Shown: piece by piece, positions 30,999 through 45,500 of the stretch
Numbering within the stretch: position 1 is the stretch's first letter
Layout: every line of letters starts with the position of its first letter
Assembly (NCBI GenBank): GCA_963556255.1
Contig: OY744609.1
Location: forward strand, 3,002,418-3,066,417
Source: Allolobophora icterica
Lineage: Eukaryota; Annelida; Clitellata; Crassiclitellata; Lumbricidae
Reading direction: 5' to 3'
DNA: 64,000 nt
Made by a program: the position numbers and the translations under genes
Notes under the pieces: generated by a model
What the model was told of the DNA's origin: nothing
Seen by the model: only the letters and a program-made list of their open reading frames with translations
Databases searched by the model: none

Positions 30999-33440
30999 GT
31001 TTTTTTTCTGTAGTATAATATTGCAGTACTGATGAGTTTCTCGGCTACTTTGAGTAGTTGCAAGTTGTGAACTGATTATGGTTCTAGTTTTTGTTGACAG
31101 TGTTCATTTTCGCATACATCTAAAACATCTTCCAGTTTGGTTTTTTACACTTTAACGAGAGCTCCCACTACAATGTATGGAAAGTTAATCCCTCGCGTCG
31201 GTAAAGGGTTAAAGATGTTTGGCGTAGACCTCAAGTTGTGCTTGATTCTCGCTTGTCCAGTTTTGCATGGAGGGTGGAAGGGATTTGGTTGGAAAGTAAA
31301 CAAGATTTTGTTTTTGGTGTCTATCGACATTCCTTGGTTATCGAGTGTGACGTATTTTGGCTGCTTGTGTTTGACCGTTGTAAGATATTTTTGGGTTGCG
31401 GTACTTTGGTTCTTAACATTACCATACTAGTCCTTTGACTAACCTGTACTTCAGGCCTGCACTGTTTCATTTAATAACTGACTTTAATAAATGACTGTTA
31501 GTGATTCCTCTAGTTTTGAACAAAGTTGGGAAAGAAAAGAATCAAAGGAAAACAAACGAACGTTTCCTAATCCACGTAGAAACAATCGCATAAGAATGGG
31601 AAAACTTAATTTGGTAACAGTAATGTTGATGTTGTAATTATTCCATACAGTAATGCAAGAACGCGTATTTTGCTCATGAATGCAAAAACAAGTCTGTTTA
31701 GTTTGTTAACAGTTTGTGACATTGATATTTTGTCGATTATTTTACTGTAAATTTATAGTTAGTGGTTAAATTTCTTGCATTTCCTGTGGTAATTTGCCAT
31801 ACAGTTTTCTGGTTTTACACACACAAGAGAAAGTTGTGAAAGATTTTCGTGCGACTTATTTCTCCATGTTCTCGGCCAAGAGAATCTCGAAAATTTTTGA
31901 GATTTCTTTTTCTAATTTATTTCCATTCTAATTTGTTATATGAAGATATATCTCATCTCAGTAATGTAACATGTCGTTTCTGTTACACATCTTCATCACG
32001 CACGGTATCCTTATATGTATCGTATCTGTAATGTAGTCGCTACTGTTACATACATGTAGTATCATCAAGGATCCTGTACAGTCTGCATATGTATAGTCAC
32101 GAATTGCACGTTTATGTGTAGATAATCTTACATACATGTATGTGCAATTTCTACTTGTACATCTTCACATGCAAAAGTATTTGCTGTGAGATATCCTTAA
32201 AGTCACACGGTTGTTTTGGTTTCTATGAGCTGCCAAATGATTTCTGTCTCTGCTACATTTGATCATGTGTTATGATGTATTTTGTTACGGTTATCGTGTT
32301 CATATATTTGATTCTGCGACATTTGAAGAAAGGCTTCCCTTTTTGTTGTTGTTGAATTTAGTTTTGTATATTTTTTCAATTTGTTACTACAGATTTTTGT
32401 AATTTGAACTTTTGTGATTTTAATGATATGAAGACGAATCTGTTTTCTGCTTAGTTGCCATGGAGTTATCAAATCTTTTTGATTTTTTGTTTAATATTCA
32501 AGTTGAATTCGTTTGCCAACATGTGTTTTTTGTTTATTAAGGTAATTAATACACCACTCCCATAATTAGAGGCAATGTCTGTGTTAGCCTAAATGATAAT
32601 GTCATCAAACACTGGAATCAGTAAGCAAAATCGTGCACAGAAAACGGTCACCAGTGGCCTTCCCACACACACACCTAGCGTCCAACCAAAGGATTTCCAT
32701 CGATAGTTGACAAAGTATGTTCAGAGTATGTATGAAGATGTTTAACACGGATCCTTTTACATCGGCGTAGACTACCGGGGGGCAGCCGGGGCATGTGCCC
32801 CCCAATAATTGAGACGGACTGTACATTCAATGCGACAAGTGTAGAATGAATAACCAAATGCCCCCCAATATTTTGGAAAAGTTTATGTACCCCACAAAAG
32901 AACCAAAACCAGGCCCCAAAGTATGGGGTACAGTATCCCAAGTACCTCGAATTCAACTACCTCAAGTGCTAAGGACATGAAATTCAAAAAAATAGTTTTA
33001 TTTCCAGAAAATTCAAAGAACCAATTCATTAATCCAGCAAGAAAACCGACCAAACCCGTCCAGTCCAAGACGGATTTGGACCGGACGTAAAGCTATTGCA
33101 CCTGATCTAGAAACGCAACTTACAAAACAATCGACCTTGTTCCTGGAGAATTAATTAATTAATTACCTAGGCAGTCGAACTCGAACATCAAGTCGCCAGC
33201 CAGAATAACTAACTGTGGGAAGACCAAATTTGACCAGCTTCACAATTTTTTTCTCTCGAGGCAGCGTGGACAACACACAAACATAACTGGACCAATAAAC
33301 CAGAGTATTTAAACTAATTGTCAATCAATGGCTGCTTTGCTTCATTCTGCGGTCGGCGAAGGTTACGGCTTTGCCATAACATGACGCATGGCATTCGCCA
33401 TAGACACAACCAGCACTGGAAAGAGAAATGATCTTTAGCT

Positions 33441-33581
33441 TTAGTCTTCGTCGTTCGAGGAGTCGTCTTCCGAGTCGAGGTCGGACTCGGATCCGTGGTC
33501 CGACTTCTTTTCTTCCTCGTCATCTGAAATGTCCCACTGCGGATGCTTCTCCTCCACCTTCTTTGCTTCCTTAACGTCCAA
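33441..33581 (-). CDS. SEC63: SEC63 exon 19 (last)
   Basis: Encodes LDVKEAKKVEEKHPQWDISD and the acidic C-terminus ending SNDED, then TAA. HPQW is conserved with human. Confidence 0.95.
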   Translation of the reverse strand: MDVKEAKKVEEKHPQWDISDDEEEKKSDHGSESDLDSEDDSSNDED

Positions 33582-36506
33582 CTGAACAACATAAAGAAGT
33601 TTTGCATTTAATTACTGATCTCTTCTACTCTGAAAACTTCTGTCGGTCTATTTTACTTTGACATTTCCTCTGCAAATAATATCTAATATTTTCGTTAAAA
33701 AACTGCACGACTTTTGGCCTAAACTTATCGCCTGACTATCTCACCTCAGCTGACCTTATCCAATCGTAGCTGAAAATGTTTTCTTGAGATACATGTACAC
33801 ATAATTTGAATAGGCCATACTCTACCCCAGCTAACCTCTCCTATCTTACCATATCGTGGGACGCTGTAGCTTGCTGGTCAGAGCATTCAATGCGAACTGT
33901 TCAGGTTCGAGCCTCCTTCCTCGAGATGGTTACCATGTAGGGATCTTGAGTACCGGTAAATCTTTCACTCACAATTGCTCGGCGCCAGCGACTGATGCTT
34001 GGTCACTAGACGGTAGGGCTTAATTAACATGTAATAATAATAAAGTGCAAACCACGCTTAGTAAATAAACGAGATGAATGAAACACCGACCTTGACCATG
34101 TGTGTCTGATCGACACCCATGTAGGAATCGGAACGAAGAATAACAACATATTGGTAGTTGCCCGGTTTCAGAGGCGCCGCAAATCGCAGCTCTTTCTAAA
34201 AACACAATCCACAATCCATTTAATGCGCTGTAGCATGACACGAGGTAAAAAGACGACTTGGATCGTGGAACACTGTTGCCGATTGTTGGACATGGTAGCC
34301 GTTTGGTATTGAGTTTGGTTAGAGCGCTCACTAACCAATAACCACCGAGTAATGCAGAGAGTACAGGTTTGACCCTCTGCCGCCGAGATGGTTACTGTGT
34401 AGGGACCTTGAGCAAGTCCTTCACTCACAACTGCTCAGCACCATCGACTGACGCTTGGTCATTAATAGCGAGGCTTAATAAATGCGTAACTGTAGATGTA
34501 GATAACTACTGACTAGACTCTTGTTTCATCAGGGATTAAATGGTTGGGAGGGTTCAACCCTTCCACCCCTAATTCATTTTCAACTCCTCTAGTTAATTCC
34601 CAAGAATTACCTGGGGGAGGAGGGGTTAAGTTAAACCAAAAGCACAGCATTCAGTGGTTTAATGTATCATATTTACCTAATAAATGAAAACTACTGCTGT
34701 TTTTTTTCAATTTTCATTCAAATCACTTCAGTGTTTAAGTTGTAATTTTTTGCTAGAAATCATCTGAAACAACTCAAGAGTTTTCCAGTAAGTATTCTTC
34801 ATTGTTCGATTTTAGACACAGCTAAGGATTGAGTACACCCACACCCACTACAGTTTAGCATGTATACCAGTTCTAGGTATATAAGACATTCCGGTTGGGA
34901 CATCCGGACATGAGAAATTTTCACACACGCCCCCAGTTCAAATTTGACAATTTAAACCCTGCATTTCATCATCAGTTTCTTAAGCCAGCCACTTGGTGAT
35001 GAAGGGTGCGAATAAATACCTCCATTTTTTCAATCAACTGTTAAGTCCAGCGTAGCAACCCCTTACTCAATGTATAAATGGCACGGGACAAATTCGTCGA
35101 CTCACCTCCTCGATTTCTCGTAGAGTACAAATCTGAATCGGACCTGAAATCAGTTGCTTCTTTTTTGGTTCCGCTAAGTACAGCCACCACCATTCGTACT
35201 TATCCTTCAAGACAAAACCGGTTAACGTTGCAACATCGATCTAATAAAATGACTTTCATAACGTAGTTAAGCAATGTAGTGTAGTTGATCTAAGAAAATG
35301 ACGCAGTTAAACATTGATAGCAGCTTAGAATGAAACCATTGTAAAAAGCTGGGAATAGCACTACCTTAAACTAGTCCGAGTGGCAGCTATGGGTATGAAG
35401 TATGAGCGACTTCGTTTTCTTAGCCTCGGCATACGAGGACGGATGGCCAGTCTTCTCCCTCACTGCGTTATATCTTCCCATCGACAGTGCATTATTATTA
35501 TTTGTAATTTGTAATCGAGAATTTATATAGCGCCACTATATTTATTATTACTATTATTATCATTATTATTTTCTATCATTATAACTAAATAAATTCACCA
35601 ATGCAAAACAATAAATAACAGATAAATTGTGGGGCATGGTGGCTCAGTGGTAAGTTCGGCACCTTGTGACCTGAGGGTTGCAGGTTCGAATCCCACTCTA
35701 GCCGCTGCGTACGGACCTTGGGCAAGTCCTTCACTCGCAATTGCTCGTGGCGCTTCGGCGTGAAAACTCCGACACAGTATACCAATGCTGTAGTCGGGAG
35801 CGCCTCTGAGTAGTAGTAGACTTGAGGAGGCGCTATAGAAATATCCGAAATAATAAAATAAAAAATAAAAAAATGAATTTCATCGAATGACTGAATCCCA
35901 CAACTACATACGACTGGGAAGTAAGGACAATGAACGAGGTGTGTCTCCTTCGACTTCGTCTCCAGTAAGTTTTCCTTTTTCGTTTCCTGCTGGAAAGCCA
36001 TCCACTCATCGTCGTCGTTGCCACCAACGTTGCCACCGACGTCGCTCTCCTCGGCGACCGTGTTCTCTCCAGCATTTCCCGTCTCTGGTTTTCCCTCCTC
36101 AGTCTCGTCCGAACATTCGTCGTCCGGCTCACGTTCATCGTCGGTCGACTGGTTCTCTGGGGAAGTCGTCGTACTTGTAGTAGCGTTTTCTGAAGTAGGT
36201 ATCGCTGGCGTAGCACCAGTCTTCTTTGGTTTAGAGTCTTTTTCTTTTTTCTTCTCAACTTTTGGCGTTATCTTTTTAAAATATATATAATACATTGTAG
36301 GGGTTTATTATTATTACTCATTAACATTATCATTATTACTATTAATTATTACTATTATTAGTATTACAATTAGTATTACTATTATTAGCATTACTATTAT
36401 TATAATTACTATTATTATTACTACTATTATTGTTATAATTATTATTACTAATATTATTATTATTATTTTGCCCTGTGATACTTAGTTCTCCAGGGTCGTA
36501 GATAAT

Positions 36507-36559
<53 letters not shown>

Positions 36560-39500
36560 CATCGTCATCATCATCATCATCATCATTGTTATCATTATTA
36601 TTAATTATCAGTATTTTTCACTATATAAATTCACCAATACCATACAACACAAAATAATTCCAAATAATACAATACAGTAGACTGTATTGTATTTTAGAAA
36701 ACAAAACTAATAAAAATAAAACAGTAAATAAAATAATCTAACCATATACAACAATGATCTTTACACGTAAACATAAACATCAATAAAACGTCACCTCCTC
36801 TGTCGTAGTACAGTTGGCAACGACGACCTCCTTCTTGTCCTCGTGACTTGGCCCGATTGCCTTTTTAACGAACGCGATGTTTGACCCAGTTTTCTTCTTT
36901 CCCGCACCCTTCTTAGGGGCGGCCTTCTTCTTTTTGTTCTTGACCCACTTCGCCTTGTGGGCCGGAGTCTCTGGGGCGTGCTGTGAACAAAACAAACCAA
37001 ACTTAGACATCATGGAAGAAGCCAATATAATACCGTTTTCTTGTTTGACCAGAAAAAGCATGACCACAGCTGTTGAAAAAGAACACCTTCTTTAACCTCT
37101 TAACTATGTATTTTTATTTATTTATTTATTTATTCCCGATATTTCTATAGCGCCTCTCGAAGTCTACTACTACTCAGAGGTGCTCCTGACTACAGCAGTG
37201 GTATACTGTGCCGGAATATTCACGCCGAAGCGCCACGAGCAATCGCGAGTGAAGGACTTGCCCAAGGTCCGTACGCAGCGGCTAGAGCGGGATTCGAACC
37301 TGCAACCCTCCGGTCACAAGGTGCCGAACTTACCACTGAGCCACCACGCCCCACAATATAGGTATGTTTGCATGATTTCATGTATGTAATCTGGCAGTGC
37401 CAGTCCCAAGCCTGAAGAAAGGAGGACGGCAACGCTAATCATCTTTGTTATGACACAGTGTCGTTAAACAGTCCGCAACTAACCAACCATGTATGTAGAG
37501 CAGAACTCATTACAAAGTCGTCTTTGGGAGCCATGCACTGAATTGCAATTGTACATGTAATTGGACATTTCAATAGCGTCGCTCAAAGAGCAAAACGAAT
37601 CAGAGGCACACTACAAACGAGAATATTATATCAGTTAGCAGAACAATGCAAGCAAACTAGAAGAGTCACCAGTGGGGATTCGCGTCAAGAGTCACCAGTG
37701 GGGATTCCCATCAACAATTGACAGATGAAATGCAAATTCAGAGTTTTTAACCAGGTTGCATCAATAGGGTGGAGAGATGACAGCGCTCACAGCACACGAT
37801 GATGCCACCACTCAGCAGTCCCTCACTGCCTTACACTGAGTTGGTAATGGTAATAGCAATTGCAAATTTATATAGCGCCACTTCAAGACAGCGCTCATCA
37901 GAGGCGCTCCCAACCTAACACAATGAAATGACGATCAACAGGATGATCTTCAAGCATTTGCAGAAAAGGGGCAAAGAGAGGCTGAGGAGTTCATGTTGCA
38001 GGCTGCTAGGCCGCTAGTTCCAGGAGGATGGGTCGACCACAGCAAAACTTCTACGCTGGACCGCGGAAGTCCATGTCGGTGGAACAACAAAGTTGCCAAG
38101 CGTTGCAGAGCGCAGAAATCTGCGACCGAGGAAGGAAGACGCTGAAATGCAGAGATCCTTGAGGTAAGATGGATCACATCCTCCCAGGCAACTACGCAAA
38201 AGCGTCAAGATCTTAAACTTACTGTGCTTTGCATCGAGTTATATCGAGTTAGTTGCTACAGCTGAATATTAAATTTCGGTTCCATGCCTCCTGCTGTGCT
38301 GTACCAGAATTTATGTTTTAATTAACTGTGTTATAACTAGTTTCATGTGTATGTATCCAGACACTTCAATTTGCTGTGGTGTTAAGTAGTGCCAAACGTC
38401 AAGTGCTAAACGGTGTTGATTCTCGTGAAGAAAAGTCATCTGTTAGCAAGCAATGCATAGATAACTGGAAGCGACCACCCACTGGTTGGCTCTCGCACGC
38501 ACGTACAGCCAAGCCAGTGGATTCCCATCCAGAGTCGACAGTGGGAAAAGTCACCACAGGAGGGCCCTCGCAGCCACGTAAACCTCAGCACTGTTCCGAG
38601 TCCCTGGCCTGCGTTGAAACGAGGACAAGGATCAACAACAGACACCCGTCCTACTCCACCAACCCACCTGTGACTCTTCCTCTTCCTCATCGCCATCCTC
38701 CTCTTTGTCCTCCTCTGCTTCCTCATCATCATCATCGACCGCTGCTGCGGCCAGGCTCTCGCTGATGTTTGCCGCCAGGTTCTGCCTTACGAGTCGAACG
38801 GTTACCGTGACAACTGATCCAGCTGTGACCGTCTTATCCTCTTCACCCTTCACTGAAAACAAAATCAGGTCAGGTAAGGTAACAGAGGTAAGGCAAGGTA
38901 AGAAACTGAGGGGTTTGGTAAGGTAAGAAATAGGTAAGGTAAGTTAAGAAAAGGAAAAGCAAGGTTAGATAAGGCAAGAAAAGGAGATGAAAGGGTATGA
39001 AAAGGCAAGACAAAGGGGGTAAGGTAAGAAAGAGGTAAGGTAAGGTAAAAAAATTTGAGGTAAGGTTAAGTAACCAAAGACGAAAAGGAGGGTAAAAGGA
39101 TTGGTAATTTAAGGGTGCTAAGAGGTAATGGAAGAAAAGGCAAGGTAAGGCATCAGACTTGCCTTACTTATGCTCACACCTGACTTACCTTTTCCATCGG
39201 ACTTCCCTTCATACCAGCTTCTACCTTCACTTCACATGTACCTTTGCATCGGCCTTCACCTTCAAGTCAGACTAATCTTCACAACTGACTTACTTTGCAT
39301 CGAACTTTACTTGCACATCGGACTTACCTTTGCTTCAGACTTGCTTATTTTGCATCAAATTTCACCTTCGCATCAGACTCACCTTCACAATTGACTTTCA
39401 CTTCGACGTTGGGAAGTGTTGCTACTACATTCATGACATCCCTGTATTCGGAGTCGGACAACTGTCGCAGAAGAGCTCGCCTCTCATCGTCCTTCATTGA

Positions 39501-42500
39501 AACCAGTTGATGGAAATTTCGAATGTTACGCTGCAACATGTGACACGATATCATAACGTAAATCCGCATGACAACATACTTTCACTAAATACGTCGTAAA
39601 GTGAGTATATTCTTTATTATACCAGCTACTAATCTGCATTCTGGTGTGCAAACATCATATGAAATTGACATTATCTGGTCAATATGAATAAAGCATTCTA
39701 ACAATAACAGTTTTTTCATGTTTGATCAACTAGTGGTACGACTCAGTCATGAGATTGAGGCCAAAGGGAATACATACAGGTGATGCATTGCGTAGATCAG
39801 CCAATATTAATTCATTGTATAATTACCTATTTGTCAGTAGTCTTAGTTATTTATAGTGCTATTAAATTTATTGTTTCAGGTCTAGTATTCTCATTGTATT
39901 CAGATTTTAATTAAGCAGTCCATAGTTTTTTCCTTGGAGTGGGTCATCCTTATGTCTTTTGGAGTGTACTATTCAAATTTCATTCTTTTTCTACTTCATA
40001 ACTGTTTTGTGTACTATTCCAATAAAAGCATATAAATAATAATAATAATAAGAATAATAATAATAATCATCGGGTTTAAGCCCTGAATGCTTATCCATAA
40101 CTTAACCGCTGCTCGAAAGCCTGGAGAAAGGAGGAGGGTAACGCTAACTATCTTCACCATGACACAGCATTTTGTTAAACACCAACCACAACCAACTTAC
40201 CTACAATCATTCTGTAGGCAGCACTCCATCCCGCCTTACGGAGCTGTGTCGCGTTCAAAACAGGCACGAAAAACCCATCGACAGAAAGATCTTATCTCAA
40301 CCAATCAATTTAAAATCTGGGCAAATGACGAGCTCAATGCGCATGAGAGTCTCATTTCACTACACCTTTCCAAGTTTCAGTCAATATTTAATGCTGCTGC
40401 CAACCTTATTGGTGGTCTTCCAAAGTTTCCCCACATATCTGCCTTCATTCATGACACTCTTCACTGGCTTCCTGTGGCCTAGCACATCCAGTTCAAAAAT
40501 TTAACTCTTAATCGCAACTGTTTGGTGGGGGTAGCTCCTTCACATCTCAAGACCTTCTGTACCTCGGCATCTTCAATCCCTGGTCACTCTAGTCTCTGCT
40601 TGGCTGCCATACACCTTCTGGTTGTTCCCCACATGCGTGGGCTACTGCTCAATCTAGAAGTTTTGCCTGTGTTGGCCCCACTTGTTGGCACCGTCTTCCG
40701 CAGGAATTACGGCTTGAGCTCCGCAGCCTTTCTCTTCTGTCGTTCCAGAAACGCCTAAAGTCCATTTTATTTGTCAGCCATCGCACAGACTTGGGTCGGG
40801 AGCACCTCTGAAGCATTGAGTGGCGCTTTTATAAATGTTTGATTACAATGAAGCAATGACGAACCCTTTTCGTGACGAAGTGACGCATCATGTCTTCCGT
40901 GATGTGTGGCAGCTGAAGCAGTGGGCTCTTGTGGCACCACAGTCCTTGGACGATCATCTGAGATCCCTTCATTATGTTCTCAACTGTATCCAAGCTCAGC
41001 TTCCACTGAACTGCAATGCAAAACAAACGTTCAAAATTTCCTCCTCGAATAAAGATTCTAAAAATGCTTATCTTTTTTAAATCTGAGTTTCCAGCAACAG
41101 AAATTTCTCTGAATGTCAAGCTGAGTTAAATTTTCAGGAAAATTCTACAAGTCAAATTTTAATAAAAAGAAAGAAATTTTTCCACAGGTATATTTTGCTG
41201 CAAAGAATTTTCGCACAAAAGAAAGTTTTACAAAAATTAATTTCTCTGAAAAATTTTTCAAGAAAATTTCCTCAATCAGCTAAAGTTTCCATGGAAATTT
41301 TCCAAGATTAAAAGAAAACAAATCATAATGTTAAGTTACATGGAACAGAACTGCTCTACAAATCCAGTTTCCTGCAACAGAAAACTAAACATAAAAATTT
41401 AAAGAAATAAATAAGTCAACATCTCAAAGATCGGTCCATCAAGACAAAGCAGCAGCCCATAGTGGATAAGCAATTTGGAAAGTTTCCAGAAGTTTCTTTC
41501 ACAGATCAAGAAAGAAAATATCTTTTAATTCAAATTTCCAGCCAAAGAAAAATTTCTAAGTCAAGTTTCTAGCTGATAGATCTGGTCTGATACGACTCAG
41601 CACTCGTGAATAAGCTGGTGCCCTGCACTTAGCTCTTAAGTATCGGTTTAGAAATTTTAAGTTTACAATCGTAATTGCAAAAACTTCAAATTTCTAATGC
41701 GCTAATCGAAAGCTAAGCGTAAAGCATCAGCTAATTCACGAATGCTGCGTCATATCAGAGGGGTAGTCCAGACATCGAAGTCCAGTGGAGGTACAAGTCC
41801 GGTTGCCAGAGAAACCAGATAGATTACAATTCTGTTACCTCTCTCTGACTGGGCGAGCATGTAGAGCTGCTGAGCAACGCAGAGCATCTCGTTCAGCAAA
41901 TACGGACACTTCTTCAGGATATACTGCTTATCTACAAAGAAAAACAATCGTTTATTTAATCGTTTATTCTTAATATTTTTTAACTAGCAGAAAGATGAGT
42001 TAAGAATCCCGTTCCACTTGTGCCCCCTAGTGAACTCTGCAACTACATGAGCGCACTGACCGTTCACTGTGGGAACAACTGGTCATTTGATCTCATATGC
42101 AGAGGCTAAGAAAATGAAGGTGCTAGCGAGATTAGGGCAAGGCAGGAGTAACTAAGTGAGAGAGGAATGCACTCACCAATCTCGAGGGTCTTCTGAGGAA
42201 GGTCCTTGCGGTTGAAGTGTGCCTCGAGGATCGCACGTACCTTGATGCAGTATGGCAGAATGAACGGAACCTCACGACTCTGTGCAAATCCTGGCAGATC
42301 ACGAATCAACTGCAAAAGAATTTATTATTAATAGTGAGTACTATTTGTTTAAACCTGTTTTAAAAAATTGGGGAATCGAGCAACTAAAATGAAAACAAGT
42401 CTTCGGCACGCATGGCCCAAGTAAATTTGCCCGTTTAAACCCGCTAAGCTCATTCGTTTCAGCCTGTTCGCCACCTAAGTAAATTAGTTTAAGCCCGTTT

Positions 42501-45500
42501 TTAAGCTATAAAAGAGCAGCTTGTTAGAGTATATTTAAATTTTGGAATGTTGTCATTTGTAAACAGTGACGTCATTGGTCAATGGTCATGAATATTCATT
42601 AGTTGGATGCGGCCAATGAGAGGAGCGTAACAAAAAGTTCACTTCATGAATGACTTCATGACATTTCTGTTTGTTTATATTAATAATTATATTAATTATT
42701 ATTATACCATTATCATTATATTTATTATTATATCATTATTACTAGTTATTATTATCATCATCATCATTATTTTATACATTATTATCATTACTATGCATAA
42801 CAATCTATGAAGTGCCACTATGTAATGACTAAGCATCGATCGATGATGCTTAGCAATTCTGAGTGAACAACATGTTAAAGGACCTTACACAGTAACTGTC
42901 TTAGCAGTGATTCAAACCCGTACCCTCTGTGCTACAGGCCACAAGCTTCATCCATTCAGCTCCCATGTCCCAACACACAGGCATACTAACCTGTTACCAT
43001 CATTGTACAGCATTTACAAGACGTAATAATCACAGCAGAGAAAAGGGAATGAGTTTTAATTTAATTTAATTTAATTTAATTCAGCTCTACTCCATTCTAA
43101 CCTCCGGAATTTCTGTGTTGTCGCTTGGCCGCTCGATAATTTCGCTGTTGTACCGTTTCCAGAACTCGCACGATGCGGACAACACCATAATCACACCTCA
43201 AATGAAACAATGAGATAAACTAAATTAATCAAATGACTTCCATAGCACCGTCACCAAAAAACAATACAATACAATACAACAGGAATTGATAGTCACAAGT
43301 GCACATATGAACATGTGAAAGAACATTGATGGAGCTATACGATACAATACAATACAATGCTACAAAGTGCAAAACAATACAGCGCAATAAAATACAATAT
43401 GAAGCAATACAATAGAATAAGGTACAATAAAGAACAACAGCATTACATAAGGTTCTCCAATCTCCATCCACAGTTCACAAGAGCGCACACGACCATACGA
43501 CAGAACATCAATGGTGCTGAGCAGTTGCGAGTGAAGGATTTGCTCAAGGTCCTTACACAGTAACTGCCTCAGAGGAGGAGAATCGAACCCATACTCTCCA
43601 TCTTACATGGCAAGCACTCTAACCAATCGGCCGCTGTGTCCCACAAAAGTTAGTAGCACAGGAAGTACAATACTAGTAGTAAATAAGTAAGCCAGTACTT
43701 ACGTTTGAGCATTATGGTCTGTGACTTTCGTAGCAACTGAAAGTAGAGCTTTGTTGTATCGATAAGTACTTGCTGGGCGCTGTACTTGATTGACCGGTAC
43801 CACCAAGTACCCTGGAGTGCAATAATAACAATCATTTAGAAAGAACAATAATTAGGCACAACTCACTGTGCAGGTTGACTTACGATCGTTGTAAGTGTAA
43901 TTTTAATCTAAAAATTTAAAATAGCACCAATTCCAGCGCAAACTAATGTTGTCGTTAAGAACTGGAATTTCACTAGTAGCAAAACAAAGAAAACTAGATC
44001 ATTCTACAAATCAACACTTCTACTGATCATTTTGTGGGGTGCATGATAGTCAACCAGAAAATTTTCAAATATGAGAGGGGATGTCAATGTTAATTATTTT
44101 TTTTGGAATAGTGTGTAATGATGGACAGTATCAAATGATTTTGACAAGTCAGTCGAGATTACTACTACATATTCATTGGGGATTAGTAGGTTAGAAATCT
44201 GTTGAAGAAGCACTGTATGGCAGCTGTGATTGATCCATTACGTCTGAATGCGAATTGGTCTCTGAGCATATCTTGGATAGTAGAGTCGAAGGCTGGATGT
44301 AGGTGTCTGCATACGATGACATGTTCAACGACTCTAGAGAGAACAGGAACTTTGGAGATTGGCCTGAAGTCATTTGGAGAGGAAGGACGAGGAGCTTTGG
44401 AGGTTGGATTCATCTTCTTCAACTCGACTTTCAACTAAATGAAGCTCGTGTTTTAGTAAATAGCGTTCCATTATTCCAGTTCGTTGAGACGAAGATGAAA
44501 ATACAACCATAAACTTCTTTAATTTTGTTGAAACAATAAACTGCAGCAGAACTGCCATCAGCTACATGACTCATCACAAGCTGTAGATTGTGCGACCAAC
44601 ATCAGGTATACGTTGCTTTTGGGCAGTTTGCTCGGATTCGACCTTGCACGCCCTGAATATCCCCTCTCATATTTGAACCACCGTCATATCCTTGACCGAC
44701 CAGATTAAATATCTAGCATCGACCGCAAGCAAACAGACCCCATGCGCAACTGACCACGCATTAGGCTATTCACAACCAGACTGGCGATAGATCACGATAC
44801 AATAAACTGCCCCGTCCGCTCGACCGCCCTGCCAAACGCGCCATAAATCAAACAGCTGTGCTGGGGTCTCGAGGGTTGGTTGCAGCGGCTGTTGGAGTCT
44901 CATCTTTCGCGAAATCTGGCTAAAGTAGGACTTGGCATGGAGACCTAAACAGGCTTGGCCGCTGTATACGGTTTATAGTAATTCTTACATCCCCTTATCA
45001 CCCCCCCCCAACAGAAAAACTCATCGGATTTGAAAAAATTGTGTAGGTGACCTTTTTAACCCTGGGAGGGGTGCTCTAGTTGCGCCACTGCGGACACTCC
45101 ATCCACAGGTTAAGCACTCCTCTAGTTGCGCCACTGCGGACTCTCCATCCAAAGGTTAAGCACTCCTCTAGTTGCGCCACTGCGGACTCTCCATCCACAG
45201 GTTAAGCACCCCTCTAGTTGCGCCACTGCGGACTCTCCATCCACAGGTTACGGCTTCAAATCCTTCAAGGGCGAAAAGATATCTCAACATTTCTATCTGA
45301 CTTGAGCAGATTCAGTTATAAATGAGCACAATGTAGGTCGAAAGATCTGAGATGATTGCGGAGAGGACTAGCCACCTTCTTCATATGCCAAGGCCAAGAA
45401 AAACGAAGTCGCCAGCACTTCATACCCACTGCTGCTTCTTGGACTAGCTTAAGGGACTTCTCTTCTTCTTTAGTTTATCAAACATGATACCAACAGATTA

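Larger units (their letters stand above)
30263..33440. other. Intergenic region between convergent SMS and SEC63
   Basis: Holds the 3' UTRs of both genes. AATAAA at 30517-30522, inside a SINE, and TTTATT near 32998 (AATAAA on the minus strand) are possible poly(A) signals. Low-complexity T-rich DNA fills 31.5-32.5 kb. ORFs here are short and not protein-like. Confidence 0.5.

Noticed and set aside
35585..36295. 236-aa ORF as one exon
   Set aside because: The first residues come from intron 15 and the end runs past the GTATGT donor into a SINE; only 35912-36271 is exon.
38853..39170. Array of GGTAAG words as alternative splice donors
   Set aside because: They lie on the strand opposite to SEC63 transcription, so they are not donors for it.
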